Below, in pieces: positions 1 to 9,223 of a DNA stretch of 64,000 nt (its first letter is position 1; each line of letters begins with the position of its first letter). This DNA is from Flavobacterium phragmitis (lineage in GTDB: Bacteria > Bacteroidota > Bacteroidia > Flavobacteriales > Flavobacteriaceae), in NCBI RefSeq assembly GCF_900112575.1, contig NZ_FOMH01000004.1, positions 1-64,000 of the forward strand, written 5' to 3'. Both the position numbers and the translations under genes were made by a program. Under the pieces are notes generated by a model that did no database searches, was not told the DNA's origin, and saw only the letters and a program-made list of their open reading frames with translations.

Positions 1-3000
1 ACAGCATTGTTTATGAAATCTGTGAACTGAACACAACCAATTGTAAAACAGCTACGGCTACCGTTGATGTTGTAAACACATTGGTTGCCAATGCAGATCC
101 ATTCGGAACCAAAACATCAGGTGCAACAGCGGTAACTGTTGGAAACGTTAAAACAAATGATACCTTAAACGGAATTGCGGTTACGGCAGACAACACTACA
201 GTAACACCAAAAACAGACGGCATACTGAGCGTGGATGCAACGGGAGTGGTTACTCTTGCAGCCAATGCACCAAGCGGAAGCTACAGCATTGTTTATGAAA
301 TCTGTGAACTGAACACAATCAACTGTAAAACAGCAACAGCTTCAGTTGATGTTGGGAATGAAATAAAAGCGGTTAAAGAAACAACGACTGCTATTAATGG
401 AAGTATAGGTGGAACAACTATAACATTAACGACGAATGATACTTTAAATGAAAATCCAGTTAATATAGGAACTAATCCGGGCCAAGTAAGTATTAGTATT
501 GTTGGTACATTACCAACCGGATTAACCTTAAATGCTAATGGAACAATCACAGTTGCTCCAAATACACCTGCAGCAAATTATAATGTGGAATATACAATTT
601 GTGAAGTTGGTGCTAATCCTGTAAACTGTTCTTCTGTAATCTCAGTTGTACCGGTTACAGCAGGAGATTTGGTTGCCAATGCGGACACAACAGCATCAGT
701 TACGGGATCAAACACTCCACAGACATTAGGAGTAAATGTTCTGGACAATGATACTAAAAACGGAGTGAAACTAAATCCTGCGGATATAATCCTGACAGAA
801 TCAACGCCTGATCCAAAAGGATATCTGGTATTGAACCCGGACGGAACGGTAACCCTTGGAGCAAATGCACCGGCAGGAGATTATGAACTGACTTATACCA
901 TCTGCGAGAAACTGAATACAGACAACTGTAAATCAAATACGGTTACTGTGACAGTGACTGCGCCGACTATCGAGGCAGTTACAGAAACGACAGCATCAAT
1001 CAACGGAAATACAGGAGGCACAACCGCTTCATTAACAGCAAACGATACTCTTGACGGAAAACCATTTGTTGTAGGAAGTAATCCTGGAGAGGTAACAATC
1101 AGTATTGTCGGGACATTGCCGACAGGATTGACATTGAATGCAGACGGAACAATCACGGTTGCTCCGAATACCCCAAAAGGAAACTACAATGTAGAATATA
1201 GAATCTGCGACAATAACAATTCAGGAAACTGCGACACTGTAATCTCAGTTGTACCGGTTACGGCAGGAGATTTGGTTGCCAATGCGGACACAACAGCATC
1301 GGTTACAGGATCAAATACTCCTAAGACATTAGGAGTAAACGTTCTGGACAATGATACCAAAAACGGAGTGAAACTAAATCCTTCAGATGTAATCCTGACA
1401 GAATCAACACCGGATCCAAAAGGATATCTGGTATTGAACCCGGACGGAACGGTAACCCTTGGAGCAAATGCACCGGCAGGAGATTATGAACTGACTTATA
1501 CCATCTGTGAAAAACTGAATACGGACAACTGTAAATCAAATACGGTTACTGTGACAGTGACAGCGCCGACTATCGAGGCAGTTGCAGAAACGACAGCTTC
1601 AATCAACGGAAACACAGGGGGAACAACAGCTTCATTAACAGCAAACGATACCCTTGACGGAAAACCATTTGTTGTAGGAACTAATCCTGGAGAGGTAACA
1701 ATCAGCATTGTGGGGACATTGCCGACAGGATTGACATTGAATGCCAACGGAACAATCACGGTTGCTCCGAATACTCCAAAAGGAAACTACAATGTAGAAT
1801 ATAGAATCTGCGACAATAACAACTCAGGAAACTGCGATACGGTGACTTCAGTTGTACCGGTTACGGCAGGAGATTTGGTTGCCAATGCGGACACAACAGC
1901 ATCAATTACGGGATCAAACATTCCGCAGACATTAGGAGTAAACGTTCTGGACAATGATACTAAAAACGGAGTGAAACTAAATCCTTCAGATGTAATCCTG
2001 ACAGAATCAACACCGGATCCAAAAGGATATCTGGTATTGAACCCGGATGGAACGGTAACTCTTGGAGCTAACGCACCGGCAGGAGATTATGAACTGACTT
2101 ATACCATCTGCGAGAAACTGAATGCGGACAACTGTAAATCAAATACAGTTACTGTGACAGTTACAGCACCGGTTATTGATGCAGTTGGAGAAACATTGAA
2201 TCCATCTATTAATGGAAGCATTGGAGGAACAACTACGGATTCTGTAATTGAAAACGATACCTTAAACGGAAATCAGGCTGTTATTGGAACACTTGCAGGT
2301 CAGGTAAAACTAACAGCAGTAAATGTTCCAGCGGGATTAATATTAAATGCAGACGGAACTGTAACTGTAGTAGCGAATACGCCATCAGGAGTTTACGATC
2401 TAGCATACCGTATTTGTGAGATTACGAATCCTTCAAATTGTGATGATGCAATTTCAAAAGTGACAGTAAACAATGGAACATTGGTTGCTAACTCAGATGA
2501 TATCCCTGCTGTTACACCATCAAGTACAGGAAAGAATTTAGGAGTTAATATTTTTACAAATGATACTAAAAATGGCCAGCCTTTAAATCCTTCAGATGTA
2601 ACATTGACAGTTTCAACACCAGATCCAAAAGGATACTTAACAGTTGACTCTGATGGAAACGTTAGTTTAGGAGCTAATGCGCCTTCAGGAGATTATGAAC
2701 TGACTTATACAATCTGTGAGAAATTGAATCCAGGAAACTGCAGTTCAAATACAGTAAGAGTAACGGTTAGTGCTTTAATAATAGATGCAGTAGAAGAAAC
2801 TTTAACGCCTTCTATTAATGGAAGCATTGGAGGAACAACTACAAGTTCAGTAATTGAAAATGATACGTTGAATGGAAGTTCGGCTGTTATTGGAACACTT
2901 GCAGGTCAGGTGAAATTAACAGCAGTAAATGTTCCAGCAGGCTTAACATTAAATGCAGACGGAACAGTAACCGTAGCAGCGAATACTCCTTCTGGAGTTT

Positions 3001-4982
3001 ACAATATCGAATATAGTATTTGTGAAAATGCAAATCCTTTAAACTGTGATACTGCGATTTCTAAAGTGTCAGTTAATAACGGAAAATTGATAGCAAATGC
3101 AGATATTATTCCATCAGTTAAAGTATCTAATACAGCACAGAATTTAGGAGTAAACATTTTTACAAATGATACTAAAAATGGAACTGCTTTAAATCCATCA
3201 GATGTAAATCTGACAATATCAATGCCAGATCCAAAAGGATATTTAACAGTTAATCCGGATGGTTCAGTTAGTTTAGGTGCAAATGCTCCAGCGGGAGATT
3301 ACGAATTGACTTATACAATCTGCGAGAAATTGAATCCAGGAAACTGTAGTTCAAATACAGTAAGAATTACAGTAGAAAGTAATCTTGTGGCGAATTTGGA
3401 TTCAGTTCCATCAGTAGTTGGTATTAATACACCTCAAACATTAATTAATGTTTTTGCGAATGATACTAAAGACGGAAATCCTTTAGTGCCATCAGATGTA
3501 ATTCTAACAACAACTGTTGCTGATCCAAAAGGGTATTTATCGGTTGATGCAAACGGAAATGCAATACTAGCTCCAAATGCACCAGCAGGTGATTATGAGT
3601 TAACATACTCAATTTGTGATAAGTTAAATTTATCTAATTGCAGTACAAATGTTGTCAAAGTAACGGTTAAGGATCCAGTAATGAATACAATCGTTGCAAA
3701 TAATGACGAAGAAGGACCAATTGATGTGAAAAAAGGAATGAATGCTACGATTAACATTTTTGCAAATGACCTTTTAAACGGAGTGAGACCAAATGCATCA
3801 GATGTTGTTTTAACAATTGTAGTAGCAAATCCAAATGTAACGCTAAACGCAGACGGAACGGTGAGCATTGCTCCAAATACACCAGATGGAGTTTACAACG
3901 TAACTTATCAAATCTGCGAAGCTGCAAATACATCAAATTGCAGTCAGTCGGCAGTTGTTAAGATTACGGTAGTAAACAGTGTAACTCCAATTGATCCAGA
4001 GCCACCAATGCCTAATAAGATTACTTTAGTTGATGATACTAATATTAGTGTAGACGGAATTAATGGAGACTTAGAGTTCGTAAATGTTTTAGCAAATGAT
4101 TTAATAAATGGATTACCTATTAATCCAGCAGATGTTATCGTGAAACCTTTAACAACGGATAACTATTTTGAGTGGAATGCTGACGGAACTGTAAGCGTAA
4201 AACCAAACACACCTGGAAAAACGTATACATTAACGTATCAGGTTTGCGAAAAAGCAGATCCATCAAATTGTGCAACAGCTGTATTGACTGTTTTTGTTGA
4301 AGTTCCAGCGATTGCAGTTGTTAAAAAAGCAACATTTAATGACGAAAATAAGGATGGTTTTGCAAATGCAGGCGAGACAATTACATACAATTTTACAGTA
4401 ACAAATACAGGAAATGTACCGCTTAGAGAAGTTACAATAAACGATCCATTGCCAGGAGTGACTGTTTCAGGACAAGCAATTGATTTAGCAGTAAATGAAT
4501 CTAACGGAACTAATTTCACCGCAGTTTACAGAATAACTCAGGAAGATATCAACAGAAAAACTGTAACCAATCAGGCAATTGCAAAAGGAAGCAGTGTAAG
4601 AGGAGTTGTTGTAGAAGATCAGTCAGATGATTCAGATAACAATGGAGATAATCCAACTATAATCAATTTAGACGGATGTACAATCGAAGTCTTAAAAGCT
4701 TTCTCTCCAAATGGAGACAGTAAAAACGAGAGATTCTACATTAGAGGAATTGAATGTTATCCAGATAATACAGTTGAGATTTATAACCGTTGGGGAGTTC
4801 TCGTTTTCAGTATAGATCAGTATAACAATAATGATAGAGCGTTTAGAGGATATTCTAATGGACGTTCAACAATTAAACAAACAGAAGGTCTGCCAGTGGG
4901 TACGTATTTCTATATTTTGAAATACAAAGACAATGCGAATGCTCCACAACAGAAATCAGGGTACTTGTACATTAATAAATAA
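1..4982 (+). CDS. Giant modular surface adhesin with type IX (type B) C-terminal sorting domain; 5' end outside window
   Basis: The frame is open from the first base, so this is the 3' part (about 1,660 residues) of a larger gene; a TTG at 81 is only an internal leucine. It holds one partial and 14 full modules of about 100 residues. Each has an NDT(L/K)NG-like motif, an N-x-DGT-V/I-T motif, and an ICE/ICD...NC cysteine pair near its end. A DUF11-like domain follows (AGETITYNFTVTNTGNVPL). Last comes the gliding-motility-associated C-terminal domain (FSPNGDSKNERFYI, VEIYNRWGVLVF, GTYFYILKYKD, GYLYINK), the type B sorting signal of the type IX system. The protein should therefore be exported through SprA and displayed on the cell surface. 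The PorP/SprF gene just downstream is its likely partner, as with SprB-SprF. Ligand and adhesion role are inferred. Confidence 0.9.
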   Translation, partial: SIVYEICELNTTNCKTATATVDVVNTLVANADPFGTKTSGATAVTVGNVKTNDTLNGIAVTADNTTVTPKTDGILSVDATGVVTLAANAPSGSYSIVYEICELNTINCKTATASVDVGNEIKAVKETTTAINGSIGGTTITLTTNDTLNENPVNIGTNPGQVSISIVGTLPTGLTLNANGTITVAPNTPAANYNVEYTICEVGANPVNCSSVISVVPVTAGDLVANADTTASVTGSNTPQTLGVNVLDNDTKNGVKLNPADIILTESTPDPKGYLVLNPDGTVTLGANAPAGDYELTYTICEKLNTDNCKSNTVTVTVTAPTIEAVTETTASINGNTGGTTASLTANDTLDGKPFVVGSNPGEVTISIVGTLPTGLTLNADGTITVAPNTPKGNYNVEYRICDNNNSGNCDTVISVVPVTAGDLVANADTTASVTGSNTPKTLGVNVLDNDTKNGVKLNPSDVILTESTPDPKGYLVLNPDGTVTLGANAPAGDYELTYTICEKLNTDNCKSNTVTVTVTAPTIEAVAETTASINGNTGGTTASLTANDTLDGKPFVVGTNPGEVTISIVGTLPTGLTLNANGTITVAPNTPKGNYNVEYRICDNNNSGNCDTVTSVVPVTAGDLVANADTTASITGSNIPQTLGVNVLDNDTKNGVKLNPSDVILTESTPDPKGYLVLNPDGTVTLGANAPAGDYELTYTICEKLNADNCKSNTVTVTVTAPVIDAVGETLNPSINGSIGGTTTDSVIENDTLNGNQAVIGTLAGQVKLTAVNVPAGLILNADGTVTVVANTPSGVYDLAYRICEITNPSNCDDAISKVTVNNGTLVANSDDIPAVTPSSTGKNLGVNIFTNDTKNGQPLNPSDVTLTVSTPDPKGYLTVDSDGNVSLGANAPSGDYELTYTICEKLNPGNCSSNTVRVTVSALIIDAVEETLTPSINGSIGGTTTSSVIENDTLNGSSAVIGTLAGQVKLTAVNVPAGLTLNADGTVTVAANTPSGVYNIEYSICENANPLNCDTAISKVSVNNGKLIANADIIPSVKVSNTAQNLGVNIFTNDTKNGTALNPSDVNLTISMPDPKGYLTVNPDGSVSLGANAPAGDYELTYTICEKLNPGNCSSNTVRITVESNLVANLDSVPSVVGINTPQTLINVFANDTKDGNPLVPSDVILTTTVADPKGYLSVDANGNAILAPNAPAGDYELTYSICDKLNLSNCSTNVVKVTVKDPVMNTIVANNDEEGPIDVKKGMNATINIFANDLLNGVRPNASDVVLTIVVANPNVTLNADGTVSIAPNTPDGVYNVTYQICEAANTSNCSQSAVVKITVVNSVTPIDPEPPMPNKITLVDDTNISVDGINGDLEFVNVLANDLINGLPINPADVIVKPLTTDNYFEWNADGTVSVKPNTPGKTYTLTYQVCEKADPSNCATAVLTVFVEVPAIAVVKKATFNDENKDGFANAGETITYNFTVTNTGNVPLREVTINDPLPGVTVSGQAIDLAVNESNGTNFTAVYRITQEDINRKTVTNQAIAKGSSVRGVVVEDQSDDSDNNGDNPTIINLDGCTIEVLKAFSPNGDSKNERFYIRGIECYPDNTVEIYNRWGVLVFSIDQYNNNDRAFRGYSNGRSTIKQTEGLPVGTYFYILKYKDNANAPQQKSGYLYINK
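661..2169 (+). repeat. 603-bp tandem repeat inside the adhesin gene, about 2.5 copies
   Basis: The string caggagattt starts at 661, 1264 and 1867, so the period is 603 bp (201 codons, two alternating modules). The copies are nearly identical at DNA level. Modules before and after have the same protein plan but diverged DNA, which points to recent duplication or gene conversion here. Confidence 0.9.
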
Positions 4983-4990
4983 AATAGATT

Positions 4991-5017
4991 ACGGCTTGGT
5001 GTAAGCCAAGCCGTTTT
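4991..5017 (+). terminator. Hairpin between adhesin and porP/sprF genes
   Basis: A 9-bp perfect stem (ACGGCTTGG / CCAAGCCGT) with a 6-nt loop is followed by only four T. It is a weak terminator or attenuator that may lower expression of the downstream genes relative to the adhesin. Confidence 0.55.
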
Positions 5018-5029
5018 AAAGCTTACTAA

Positions 5030-5941
5030 ATGAAAAAGTTAATTTTAGTTTTTATGTTTTTTTCGATTGTGTCTCATGCGCAGCAAGATGCTCAGTTTAC
5101 ACAATATATGTACAACACAATCGAAGTCAATCCAGCTTATGCAGGTACACGTGGTGTTATGAGTGTGTTTGGATTGTATCGTACCCAATGGGTTGGTTTA
5201 GAAGGTGCTCCTCAAACCAGTACATTTTCTGTTAATACGCCTTTAAGTAATAGTGATTTAGGGCTTGGTGTTTCTTTGGTAAATGACAAAATCGGACCTA
5301 CTACAGAAAATACATTATCAGCTGATTTGTCTTATACCATACCAACTTCGGCAACCTGGAATTTGTCTTTTGGTATAAAAGGAACTGCAAATCTTTTCAA
5401 CATCGATATTAATAAATTGACGACAGAAGATCAGGACGATCCACAATTTCAAAGTCTTAAAAACAGATTTTCGCCAAACGTTGGAGCAGGGCTTTATTTT
5501 CATTCAGACCGTGCTTATATCGGACTATCTGTTCCAAACTTTATTGAAACCGATCGTTATAATTCTGATGATACTGCAATTTTTAAAGACAGAATCAATT
5601 ACTATTTAATTGCGGGTTATGTATTTAATTTAGATCGTTTAGAATATATTAAGTTCAAACCTGCTTTGATGACTAAAATGGTAGAAGGAGCGCCTCTACA
5701 GGTAGACGTTTCCGGAAATTTTATGTTCAACGATAAATTTGTTCTTGGAGCTGCTTACCGCTGGAGCGCTTCAGTTAGTGCGATGGCAGGATTTCAGGTT
5801 ACAAAAGGAATGTACATAGGATATGGTTATGATCATGAAACTACTAGATTGAGAAAATACAATTCAGGATCACATGAAATTTTCCTTCGTTTTGAGTTTT
5901 TCAATAATTATAATAAAATGATATCTCCGAGATTCTTCTAA
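5030..5941 (+). CDS. PorP/SprF family type IX secretion membrane protein
   Basis: 303 residues. A signal peptide ends at SHAQ; it is followed by QDAQFTQYMYNTIEVNPAYAGTR, the N-terminal signature of the PorP/SprF family. The rest alternates short beta strands as expected for an outer-membrane barrel, ending in an aromatic-rich strand (FLRFEFF). Family members in F. johnsoniae are needed for secretion of type B sorting-domain proteins such as SprB. The position 47 bp after a type B adhesin gene suggests this one serves that adhesin. ATG at 5030 is the only start giving the full signal peptide. It is probably co-transcribed with the OmpA-family gene 3 bp downstream. Confidence 0.88.
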   Translation: MKKLILVFMFFSIVSHAQQDAQFTQYMYNTIEVNPAYAGTRGVMSVFGLYRTQWVGLEGAPQTSTFSVNTPLSNSDLGLGVSLVNDKIGPTTENTLSADLSYTIPTSATWNLSFGIKGTANLFNIDINKLTTEDQDDPQFQSLKNRFSPNVGAGLYFHSDRAYIGLSVPNFIETDRYNSDDTAIFKDRINYYLIAGYVFNLDRLEYIKFKPALMTKMVEGAPLQVDVSGNFMFNDKFVLGAAYRWSASVSAMAGFQVTKGMYIGYGYDHETTRLRKYNSGSHEIFLRFEFFNNYNKMISPRFF

Positions 5942-5944
5942 TTA

Positions 5945-7996
5945 ATGCCAGTTATGAAAATTAAAAAAATAGGTTATACAGTTTTATTAGTATGCTTTTT
6001 TTTCCAATTAAATGCACAGAAGCAAAAAATGAGCAAAGAGGAAAAACTAAAAAAAGCAAATGAAAAGCTGATAAGCAAAGCCGATAAAAAATACGATGAT
6101 TACGAATATGTTGATGCCGTAAAAGCATATAAACATATCTTAAAAAAAGGAATAGAGGACGAAAAAGTATTTCAAAGATTGGCTAATTCGTATTATTTTA
6201 CTGGAGATTTAAGAAATGCAGAAAAATGGTATGGAGAACTTTTCAGAATAAATAAAGAACAACTGCCAGAATATTTATATCGATATGCACAATCTTTAAA
6301 ATCGGTTGGGCATTATGAAAAAGCTGATAAAATTTTAGAGGTATTCGATACAAAAGCAACGTCACAAAATAGAGCCGCTTTAATTAGAAGTGACAAAAAT
6401 TATCTAGCAGAAATTAAATCTAATTCGGGACGATATGAAATTGGAGATGCAGGTGTTAATACTGATTTTTCAGATTACGGCGGTACTGTTTACGACAATA
6501 AAATCATTTTTACCTCTGCAAGAGATACAGGCGGAATAGCTAAAACGAATTTTAAATGGACAAACAAATCGTTCTCTAAATTTTATACAGCAGATTTACT
6601 GCCTGACGGAAGTGTTGGAATAGTAAAACCTTTTCACAAAAGAGATAACGGAAAATACAATGAATCTTCTCCAATTTTTACAAAGGATGGACGTACAATG
6701 TATTTTACCAGAAACAATTTCATTGATGGCAAAAGAGGAGAAAACAGTCAAAAGGTAACACTTTTAAAATTGTATAAAGCAGAATTGGTTGATAATGAAT
6801 GGAAAAATGTAAAAGAGCTGCCATTTAATAGTGACCAATACAGCACAGCGCATCCGGCTTTAAGCATAGATGAAAAAACATTATACTTTGCTTCAGATAT
6901 GCCGGGAACTTTGGGAGAATCTGATTTGTATAAAGTAGCAATAAATGCAGACGGAAGTTTTGGAACACCAGAAAACTTAGGCGCAGTTATTAATACAGAA
7001 GGAAGAGAAACTTTTCCTTATATATCGGGAGAAAATGAATTGTATTTTTCTTCAGATGGTCGTCCAGGTTTAGGAGGACTTGATATTTATGTGACCAAAA
7101 TTAATGATGACGGAACATTAGATGATATTCAAAATGTTGGCCAGCCGGTAAATAGTAAACAAGACGATTTTGCTTTTACAATTGATAGTAAAAACAGAAA
7201 CGGATTTTTCTCTTCAAACCGTGAAAGTTCACATGGCATGGATAACATTTACCGATTTAATGAAACCAAAAGATTGGTATGTGAACAAGAGCTTTCGGGA
7301 TTAATTACCGATGCAGAGTCTAATGAAATTGTAGCAAATGCTTCTCTTTTTTTATTCGATGAAAATTTCAATACTTTACAAACTATTGAGTCAGATGAAA
7401 AAGGACATTATGTGTTTAACAAAGTAAAATGCGGAAAGAAATATTCAATTCGAGTAGTTAAAGAAGGTTATAATCGCAAAGATGTTTCAGTTACTCTGAA
7501 GAAAGAAAATGGAAAAACAGATTTCCCAATTTCACTTCAAAAAATCATCAAACCAATTGAAGTTAAACAAATCGCAGTTAATAAAGTTGTTGTAAAACCG
7601 GTAAAAGTTGCCAACATTAATATTGGAGCAGATTTAGTAAAACTACTTCATATTCCGATGAACTTTTTTGATTTAGGAAAAGCAACAATCAAAAAATCGT
7701 CAGAACCGCAATTAATGAAAGTGGTAGGAGCATTTAACCAATATCCGAATTTAAAATTAGATATTCGTTCGCATACCGACAGCCGTTCTTCATCTGAAAG
7801 CAATCAGATTTTATCAGACAAAAGAGCGCAGTCAACGAGAGATTGGTTAATAAGCAAAGGAGTTGATCCGAGCAAATTGACTGCAAAAGGATACGGTGAA
7901 ACACAATTAGTCAATAAATGTGCAGATGGCGTAAAATGTACAGAACAAGAACATCAGCTAAACAGGCGAAGCGAGTTTATTGTCGTAGAAATGTAA
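5945..7996 (+). CDS. OmpA-family envelope protein with TPR, PD40 propeller and carboxypeptidase-regulatory-like domains
   Basis: 683 residues. Signal peptide (ends LNAQ), TPR-like helices about 30-135, a WD40/PD40-type beta-propeller about 165-420 (repeats such as TLYFASDMPG, ELYFSSDGRPGLGGLDIY, GFFSSNR), a carboxypeptidase-regulatory-like beta-sandwich about 440-525, and a C-terminal OmpA peptidoglycan-binding domain about 565-683 (IRSHTDSR...LSDKRAQSTRDWL...GYGE). This architecture is common in Bacteroidota beside porP/sprF genes, and relatives such as PorE tie the type IX apparatus to peptidoglycan. ATG at 5945 (3 bp after the porP stop) or ATG at 5954 are both possible; the second gives the more usual MKIKK start. 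The exact role with the adhesin is inferred. Confidence 0.85.
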   Translation: MPVMKIKKIGYTVLLVCFFFQLNAQKQKMSKEEKLKKANEKLISKADKKYDDYEYVDAVKAYKHILKKGIEDEKVFQRLANSYYFTGDLRNAEKWYGELFRINKEQLPEYLYRYAQSLKSVGHYEKADKILEVFDTKATSQNRAALIRSDKNYLAEIKSNSGRYEIGDAGVNTDFSDYGGTVYDNKIIFTSARDTGGIAKTNFKWTNKSFSKFYTADLLPDGSVGIVKPFHKRDNGKYNESSPIFTKDGRTMYFTRNNFIDGKRGENSQKVTLLKLYKAELVDNEWKNVKELPFNSDQYSTAHPALSIDEKTLYFASDMPGTLGESDLYKVAINADGSFGTPENLGAVINTEGRETFPYISGENELYFSSDGRPGLGGLDIYVTKINDDGTLDDIQNVGQPVNSKQDDFAFTIDSKNRNGFFSSNRESSHGMDNIYRFNETKRLVCEQELSGLITDAESNEIVANASLFLFDENFNTLQTIESDEKGHYVFNKVKCGKKYSIRVVKEGYNRKDVSVTLKKENGKTDFPISLQKIIKPIEVKQIAVNKVVVKPVKVANINIGADLVKLLHIPMNFFDLGKATIKKSSEPQLMKVVGAFNQYPNLKLDIRSHTDSRSSSESNQILSDKRAQSTRDWLISKGVDPSKLTAKGYGETQLVNKCADGVKCTEQEHQLNRRSEFIVVEM

Positions 7997-8004
7997 AATA
8001 AATT

Positions 8005-8043
8005 AAACCCTTTTCTAAAATTATAGGAAAGGGTTTTTATTTC
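8005..8043 (+). terminator. Terminator after the adhesin/porP/ompA unit
   Basis: AAACCCTTTTCT pairs with AGGAAAGGGTTT (one G-T pair) around an 8-nt loop and is followed by TTATTT. It lies 9 bp after the OmpA-family stop codon. Confidence 0.8.
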
Positions 8044-8644
8044 TGGAATATTAGGATTAACATTATCAGCATATCATTCCGTAGGAATGTTTCGTCGGTA
8101 GAAAATAATATTGGTGTAAAAGAGCCGTTAGGCTCGAAACATTTTGTAAGGCCGGATTTTTAATCCGGTTTAATTATACGATCCCAGATTAAAGAGCCGT
8201 AGGTTGGACACATATTTAGCAAACAAATGAACCGTTCCTATGGAACTCATTTGATGATGATCAATTTATTTCAACGGATTTCAATCCGTTGCTACAATAT
8301 TTTACATTCCTCTGGAATTTTTGAAATATTTATAAAGAATAGTTCTCTCACAATTAAAGCCCAAGCGGAGTGAAATGTTGCTCCTTCAGATTTTTTTCTA
8401 CAGTAATTTTTATTACTATAAAAATGAAATAACTCCGTTAGGAGTTACTCGTCTGTAAAAGTTAAAAAATCAAATTTTCATCAAAAAACAATTCTAAAAA
8501 ATTTCATTCTTTGCGTTATAATTTTGAAAATTTAGATTTTGATGTATTTTGTTTAAAATGAATTAGTTGGGTTTTAAAAAATCGATTTCGTTGCAAATTG
8601 TGTTGGTTTTTATTTTAACTTTATAAAATTAAAAACTTTTCATT
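8044..8644. other. 600-bp gene-free region with palindrome cluster and CBS gene leader
   Basis: No frame on either strand looks coding. The left two thirds hold short palindromes (see 8075-8446); the last 190 bp are very AT-rich. A weak promoter-like match precedes the CBS gene: TTG, 16 nt, then TAACTTTA, one base off the TAnnTTTG consensus. Confidence 0.7.
8075..8446. repeat. Cluster of short extragenic palindromes with CCG(T)TAGG-like cores
   Basis: Visible units: CATTCC-gta-GGAATG (8075-8089), GAGCC-gtta-GGCTC (8122-8135), CCGGATT-ttt-AATCCGG (8152-8168), a degenerate GAGCC-gta-GGTT (8194-8204), GTTCC-tat-GGAAC (8234-8246, nested in AAATGA/TCATTT), CAACGGATT-tc-AATCCGTTG (8272-8291), ATTCC-tct-GGAAT (8306-8318), AGTAAT-tttt-ATTACT (8402-8417) and AACTCC-gtta-GGAGTT (8431-8446). 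Most share CC and GG arms around a 3-4 nt loop. None has a T-tract, so they are not a series of terminators. They look like REP-type elements; origin and function are unknown. Confidence 0.75.
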
Positions 8645-9070
8645 ATGACTGTAGATCAAATACTTAAAGCAAAAGGACGAAATGTTTATTCTGTTGTTTC
8701 CAATTTAACGGTTTATGAAGCCTTAAAAGTAATGGGAGAAAAAAATATTGGAGCAATCTTAATTATTGACGACAATAATTTAAAAGGAATATTATCGGAA
8801 AGAGATTATGCCCGTAAGATTGTTTTAAAAGATAAATCTTCCAAAGAAACTTTTGTTCATGAGATTATGGAAAGTAATGTTTTCACAGTAAAACTTTCAG
8901 ATAATCTTGAAGATTGTATGGAACTTATGAGCGAAAAAAGAATACGACACCTGCCAGTTCTCGAAGACGGAATCGTCGTTGGAATCATCTCGATCAGCGA
9001 TGTAGTTAAGGCAATTATAGAAATTCAGAAAGATACCATTCAGCATTTGAATTCTTATATTTCTCAATAA
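8645..9070 (+). CDS. Two-CBS-domain protein
   Basis: 141 residues made almost only of a CBS pair: first domain about 1-65 (YEALKVMGEKNIGAILIIDDNNLKGILSERDY), second about 72-130 (DCMELMSEKRIRHLPVLEDGIVVGIISISDV). Stand-alone CBS pairs bind adenine nucleotides and act as cytosolic energy or ligand sensors; the partner cannot be read from the sequence. It is a single-gene unit between the palindrome region and its own terminator. ATG at 8645 fits the family start. Confidence 0.88.
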   Translation: MTVDQILKAKGRNVYSVVSNLTVYEALKVMGEKNIGAILIIDDNNLKGILSERDYARKIVLKDKSSKETFVHEIMESNVFTVKLSDNLEDCMELMSEKRIRHLPVLEDGIVVGIISISDVVKAIIEIQKDTIQHLNSYISQ

Positions 9071-9102
9071 AGTATAGCTAAAAGCGATAAAAATTTAAAA
9101 CG

Positions 9103-9127
9103 AGTCCAATTCTGTTGGACTTTTTTT
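9103..9127 (+). terminator. Terminator of the CBS gene
   Basis: AGTCCAA-ttctg-TTGGACT hairpin directly followed by a run of T. Confidence 0.88.
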
Positions 9128-9192
9128 ATTTATCCAAATAGAATTTCGGAAAAAGAAAACGCTAAAAAGACTCCATTTTAAAACTAGACTTA

Positions 9193-9200
9193 TATCTTTG
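9193..9200 (+). promoter_or_regulatory. -7 promoter element for malic enzyme
   Basis: TATCTTTG matches the Flavobacterium -7 consensus TAnnTTTG, 23 bp before the maeB ATG. No clear TTG -33 box is seen. Confidence 0.55.
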
Positions 9201-9223
9201 TAAGCTAGATAAAAGCTAAAATA

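Noticed and set aside
81..83. TTG at 81 as the adhesin start
   Set aside because: The frame continues upstream to the window edge with the same module pattern, so the TTG is an internal leucine.
754..1759. Antisense ORFs of 60-87 codons in the adhesin repeats
   Set aside because: They recur with the 603-bp repeat and read against strongly coding sequence; no promoter or family.
1..2200. CRISPR-like regular repeats
   Set aside because: Period is 603 bp and in frame; these are protein modules, not short repeats with unique spacers.
4991..5017. Riboswitch before porP/sprF
   Set aside because: Only a simple 9-bp hairpin; no conserved aptamer features are visible.
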